This document shows, in pieces, positions 60,567 to 64,000 of a stretch of DNA of 64,000 nt (within the stretch, counting starts at the first letter, position 1; each line of letters opens with the position of its first letter). The position numbers were made by a program, and so were the translations under genes. The notes under the pieces are model-generated. The model did no database searches, had not been told where the DNA came from, and worked only from the letters and a program-made list of their open reading frames with translations. The stretch is taken from assembly GCA_900618795.1 (NCBI GenBank), contig UYJD01000002.1, positions 231,586 to 295,585 on the forward strand. The letters are read 5' to 3'. The stretch comes from Cyanodermella asteris (lineage: Eukaryota > Ascomycota > Lecanoromycetes > Ostropales > Stictidaceae).

Positions 60567-62525
60567 ATGGCACATGGCGGTGCTCAGAGTCCCGAGGACC
60601 CCGTCTTCATGACTCGAGAGCAGCAACTAAAGATAAGGTCCACAACACTGCTGTACGGTCTTACAGAATACTACCGCAACATATCCAACTCTCAATGCGG
60701 GTTTCGTACGTGGTCAAGTTCGGCGAAGACGACCACGCTGTCAGAATTCAGTCGCAATCTCAAGAACATCCTCCAAAATCTCGTCCAAGTTCTCATTCGT
60801 GGTAGCGAGGAAATCCTGGCTTTCCCGACCGGCGACCCAACGATTGAGCCGCGCTTCGTGCTCATTTATGATGACGAAGCGTCACAAACTACCGAGGCCC
60901 TCAAGCTCTCCCTTGTCAATCTGGCTAGTCATGATGTTTCACGAGACCCGGCTGCGTTTCTAAGAGATCTTATCTTCAAGCATCTTGAAACACCTGACGG
61001 GCTGTCCTCAGAAGCACACACCACAGCTGTCAAGACGTTTATCAATACAGCGACGGATCACGATCCAGACAAGACGACTGAGAGTATCAAAGTCGCATTC
61101 ACGCGATATGTTGTCTTTGCATCAGCGCGGAAGACTCAAACAATGTTTCGTCGTGGAATCACAGACGAGGCGAAGGCTGGAAACACGTTGGAGGCCAACA
61201 TCTGGAAGTATTTGACTCTGACATCTGCACAGCTGCGGTCTATGCTGTGTCTCAGACGCGGAAGCTCGGGCGTTCAGAAGCTGTTGTCTTACAGCAGAAA
61301 CAAACTCAGCTTGAGTTCTGACCAAAGACATCATCTCGAATATTTGGGTGCCACGGAGTATGCGACTTTACTCACCTTTGATCAATTCTACACTGCTTCA
61401 ACACTCTTCGCGTTCCAGGACTTGATCTCTGGGCATATCATCCGATTTCAGGTCGCCAACGACGCACTCGTTGACGCGGTCGACGCATTTGCAGCAGGAC
61501 GGATGCCAGGGACACAAGAAGGAGCAAAGAGGCAAATCCTGGAATCCGTTCGCCAAACGACAATAGCCCTCATGGAATTACGGCGTCTCTTCAAGCTCTT
61601 TGGTTCTTTCATAAAGAACCACCTCCGTTGTGTTGGGAAGGCGTTCAAACTGAACGCCGAATGTGATCGACTTCCATTCGTCAGCGATAAAGATGACGGT
61701 CTGAACGTGACCTCCATGCTTGCCGAACTCCAGAGGAAATCACAGCAGGGACAGCCACTTCGCGCGGAATTAACATCTTCTATTCTCCCACAGTCATGCA
61801 CGCCTGTGAAACCAGGCACAAGCTGTCAAGACTCCGATACCATTTCTTTCGAAGACACATGGGAAGATCTTGGCTGGGATGAAGCTGCATTGCAGTTTTG
61901 CGAGAGTATATACAAACACATAGACGCAGCGCACAACCTCATCAGTAAAGCTTCGAACAAGAAGTGGGCTGGGCCAATCAGGAAGAGCCAAATCAGTCTC
62001 ATCAGGATGCGGGGATTGGCACAGGATACCGAGCTTGCCGACCTGTCCGAGACCTTGGAGCAATACATCGACAACCGAAACGTCAACGTCGCCAAACGAA
62101 CGCTGGTGAACCGCTATCCAAAACTTTTTGCCGCGGACTTCTCCGCCCCAAGGACGAAATTACACATCCCAAGCGTCGTTGTCAGTCTTTGCCTCCTCTC
62201 GCGAGAGGTTGGGTGTCTGGAACCCGTGGAGCGTATGGGAAAGGATGGCTTTCAGATTGAGGCAGCTGTGTTGAAAGCTTGCGGAGGAATCAGCGAAGTC
62301 GTCGTATCTTCCAGGTATTGCTGTTTGCCCTGCGCTTGGTTGTTTGAAGGCATTCACTATTGGAACACTGACCGGAATGGTCGCCCAAAGCGTGTCACCA
62401 CCCCAGACTTATGTGTCATGTACACGGCACTAAGTCTCGCGCCTTTCACGTTGAAGCAAAGTGCAGATGAGGTGATTGAGAGGCTTAGATCGCAGGGGGA
62501 CCACCTTGGAATACTTTACTACTGA
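60567..62525 (+). CDS. Unknown protein with C-terminal deaminase-like segment (copy 1 of a tandem pair)
   Basis: ATG 60567 starts an intronless frame of 652 residues. I cannot name most of it. Residues 1-540 are helical and share an N-terminal pattern (TREQQLKIRSTTLLYGLTEY) with the next gene. Near residues 560-590 the segment GFQIEAAVLKACGG, followed by EVVVSSRYCCLPCAWLFEGI, resembles the core of OTT_1508-type cytidine-deaminase-fold domains found in fungi, in which H-A-E and S-x-x-x-C-x-x-C bind zinc. Here the Cys pair is kept but the His of H-A-E reads Gln (QIE), so the zinc site may be incomplete. The assignment is by eye and moderate. A role in nucleic-acid or nucleotide modification is only a possibility. 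Confidence 0.6.
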   Translation: MAHGGAQSPEDPVFMTREQQLKIRSTTLLYGLTEYYRNISNSQCGFRTWSSSAKTTTLSEFSRNLKNILQNLVQVLIRGSEEILAFPTGDPTIEPRFVLIYDDEASQTTEALKLSLVNLASHDVSRDPAAFLRDLIFKHLETPDGLSSEAHTTAVKTFINTATDHDPDKTTESIKVAFTRYVVFASARKTQTMFRRGITDEAKAGNTLEANIWKYLTLTSAQLRSMLCLRRGSSGVQKLLSYSRNKLSLSSDQRHHLEYLGATEYATLLTFDQFYTASTLFAFQDLISGHIIRFQVANDALVDAVDAFAAGRMPGTQEGAKRQILESVRQTTIALMELRRLFKLFGSFIKNHLRCVGKAFKLNAECDRLPFVSDKDDGLNVTSMLAELQRKSQQGQPLRAELTSSILPQSCTPVKPGTSCQDSDTISFEDTWEDLGWDEAALQFCESIYKHIDAAHNLISKASNKKWAGPIRKSQISLIRMRGLAQDTELADLSETLEQYIDNRNVNVAKRTLVNRYPKLFAADFSAPRTKLHIPSVVVSLCLLSREVGCLEPVERMGKDGFQIEAAVLKACGGISEVVVSSRYCCLPCAWLFEGIHYWNTDRNGRPKRVTTPDLCVMYTALSLAPFTLKQSADEVIERLRSQGDHLGILYY

Positions 62526-63254
62526 CCAGCAACATGGCATTTCAGAAGTCTTCCGCCTCACTATAGCTTGACCAGTATCCATATCTTGACAGCCGGGAAT
62601 GTCCTCGTCCTTGCTCGCGTACAAGCGTTTGCTAGCCAAACGCCGGCCAAAGGTTGGAGTTCGTGTCAAGTCCAACAATAGCAGTGAGTCTCGACTGTGC
62701 TCCGCCGACGGATGAATAGATCAGCGCATAGCGACATAGCAGCATTGTATCAATCGACAGACTTGTTCATGACATCTGAGCCGACTTTGAGTTGCTCTCG
62801 TCAATAAATGACGCCGTGGTCGGAGTGTTTGTTGTAGGTATATGCGCTGGCTTCCGACACAGGCCTCAACATCCGACAGCGCATTAATATCCAGATCGTG
62901 TACCCGCCTGATAGTGTCAATTGGTTAGTCCTGGCCGGCTATCGGCATCTTCTCGTCACAGACAACGAGGCCGTACTGCATCTGCTTCTATTATTTAAGA
63001 TCTCCTCCACTGGTGTACTTCCTTTAATTCCTTCTTTCTCCAACACACACTCTTACACATAAGAGAGGACTCACAGGCTAAAAAACAAAAAAAAAAAAAA
63101 AAAAAAAAACCACTGCTAACTCTGAATAGCTGGGTGCCATCACTTTTGAAGTCTTGTCATTGTTGTTTGTGATCAGCGTGACAGCGTGAGTGCCTCATAC
63201 AGTTCCTCTCGGCGGTTTGTGGCTAACATCTGCGATCTAGTTTCTACTTTCAAG
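62526..63254. other. Intergenic with pyrimidine-rich and 23-A tracts
   Basis: Between the two deaminase-like genes. A run of 23 A lies at 63087-63109, preceded by AAAAAC, and pyrimidine-rich sequence lies at about 63000-63060. No coding frame is supported. Confidence 0.55.
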
Positions 63255-64000
63255 ATGTCGTTCCGGCCATCCACAAGGGACCAGCAGACGACATTCCGGA
63301 CGCTGACCTCAATACTTGCCCTAACAGAGGGCTACAGAGTCGATAGACGTTCGGTAAAGGATGAAAGCACCATAAAGAAATGGAAAGAAGACACTACCAA
63401 AGGATCCGACTTCCGAACATATCGTGGTCTCCGGGCCATCGCAGACCTTCTTGTGATGAGGTCAGAAGTTGTTGCGGTCATGCCAGCAACCAAGAACAAT
63501 TTGAAGACCCACAAATTTCCGGGAAAGCTCTTACCCGGAAAGATTCACGATGAAATCAGCCTGGGAGAAGGCATTTCTCATCTCGTCGTTACGCAGAATC
63601 CGAACTCACGGGTTCCAGGTTCCGCCAAACCTGACCCACGATTCTCGAAAGACGCCGATCTGGTACAGATCCCAGTTACTTCCACCACCGTCCTCAAGAA
63701 AGCACCCATCACAGGAGCCCGTCAGCTATTCAAGCAGGCAATTCTCTGTGATGTCTCCACGCCAGGCAATATTCCTTTCGAAGACCACATTGGCTTTGTG
63801 CTTATGTTCATGGAGCGCATAGCCAACGATAATACCACCCTCGTGGACAACGTCCCTGCCAGAAACAAGTGGTTGTTTATGCTACAGGTGTACAGTGTTT
63901 TCTCATCAGTAGGAAAAATGATACGACTGGACAGAGGTTTTCACAGCAGCGCCCCGAACAAGAAATCTCTTCGAAGCAACATGTGGGGGGGGGGGGGGGG
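63255..64000 (+). CDS. Second copy of the deaminase-like family, 3' truncated by window edge
   Basis: ATG 63255 opens a frame with no stop to the end of the window, about 249 codons. Its N-terminus, STRDQQTTFRTLTSILALTE, is alignable with that of the upstream gene, and LRAIADLLVMRSEVVAVMPA matches the upstream ILQNLVQVLIRGSEEILAF. Two genes in the same orientation with the same N-terminal fold suggest a tandem duplication. The segment that would carry the deaminase core lies outside the window. The last codons are only poly-Gly from the terminal G-run and should not be trusted. Confidence 0.6.
   Translation, partial: MSFRPSTRDQQTTFRTLTSILALTEGYRVDRRSVKDESTIKKWKEDTTKGSDFRTYRGLRAIADLLVMRSEVVAVMPATKNNLKTHKFPGKLLPGKIHDEISLGEGISHLVVTQNPNSRVPGSAKPDPRFSKDADLVQIPVTSTTVLKKAPITGARQLFKQAILCDVSTPGNIPFEDHIGFVLMFMERIANDNTTLVDNVPARNKWLFMLQVYSVFSSVGKMIRLDRGFHSSAPNKKSLRSNMWGGGG
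63985..64000. other. Terminal 16-G run, probable contig-end artefact
   Basis: The window ends in an unbroken run of 16 G directly after normal coding sequence. Poly-G at contig ends is a known artefact of two-colour sequencing chemistry, so I do not read it as biology. Confidence 0.7.

Overview
The window comes from a filamentous ascomycete fungus. Almost every gene has short GT-AG introns of about 46-175 nt with CTAAC or CTGAC-like branch sites, and the gene set is fungal (acyl-CoA oxidase ending in AKL, Gep4, Pot1, Spb1, Ahc1-like protein, glutaminase-type Pdx2, a spliced tRNA-Lys). A class Dothideomycetes (Capnodiales/Mycosphaerellales-like) origin is my guess from gene style; nothing in the window proves it.

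Left part (1-16 kb): a left-truncated thioredoxin plus transglutaminase-like protein; a candidate three-exon gene of unknown function; a double-hotdog acyl-CoA thioesterase; a 65-residue secreted protein with six cysteines; tRNA-Lys(CTT) with an intron and a tRNA 3'-half remnant behind it; peroxisomal acyl-CoA oxidase; an FAD monooxygenase; a Ser/Thr-rich surface protein with one membrane span; and a PQ-loop vacuolar transporter.

Middle part (17-28.4 kb): the most unusual stretch. At least ten copies of one divergent, unrecognised protein family lie head to tail on the minus strand, with no other confident gene between them. They share an N-terminal strand (FLIK-like), an LDM/LNM-D helix, a V-x-V-x-W strand and an N-W helix followed by R and D. 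Some copies are intact. One carries stop codons at and next to the N-W motif, and two carry single-base frameshifts. A 72-base assembly gap lies inside the array.

Right part (28.9-60 kb): a dense housekeeping block. It holds an Ahc1-like zinc-finger protein, SmD3, Gep4 phosphatase, a short-chain dehydrogenase, mitochondrial ribosomal protein mL43, importin alpha, Pot1, a CCCH zinc-finger protein, a YML020W-type hydrolase, an astacin-like metalloprotease lacking a visible Met-turn, Spb1, a thaumatin-like secreted protein with Kex2-type sites, a phosphopantetheinyl transferase, Pdx2 and the small cap-binding subunit. Several pairs are divergent over about 240-560 bp.

Right edge (60.5-64 kb): two related genes in the same orientation, the first with a C-terminal segment resembling the OTT_1508-type deaminase core, the second running off the window into a 16-G run that looks like a contig-end artefact.
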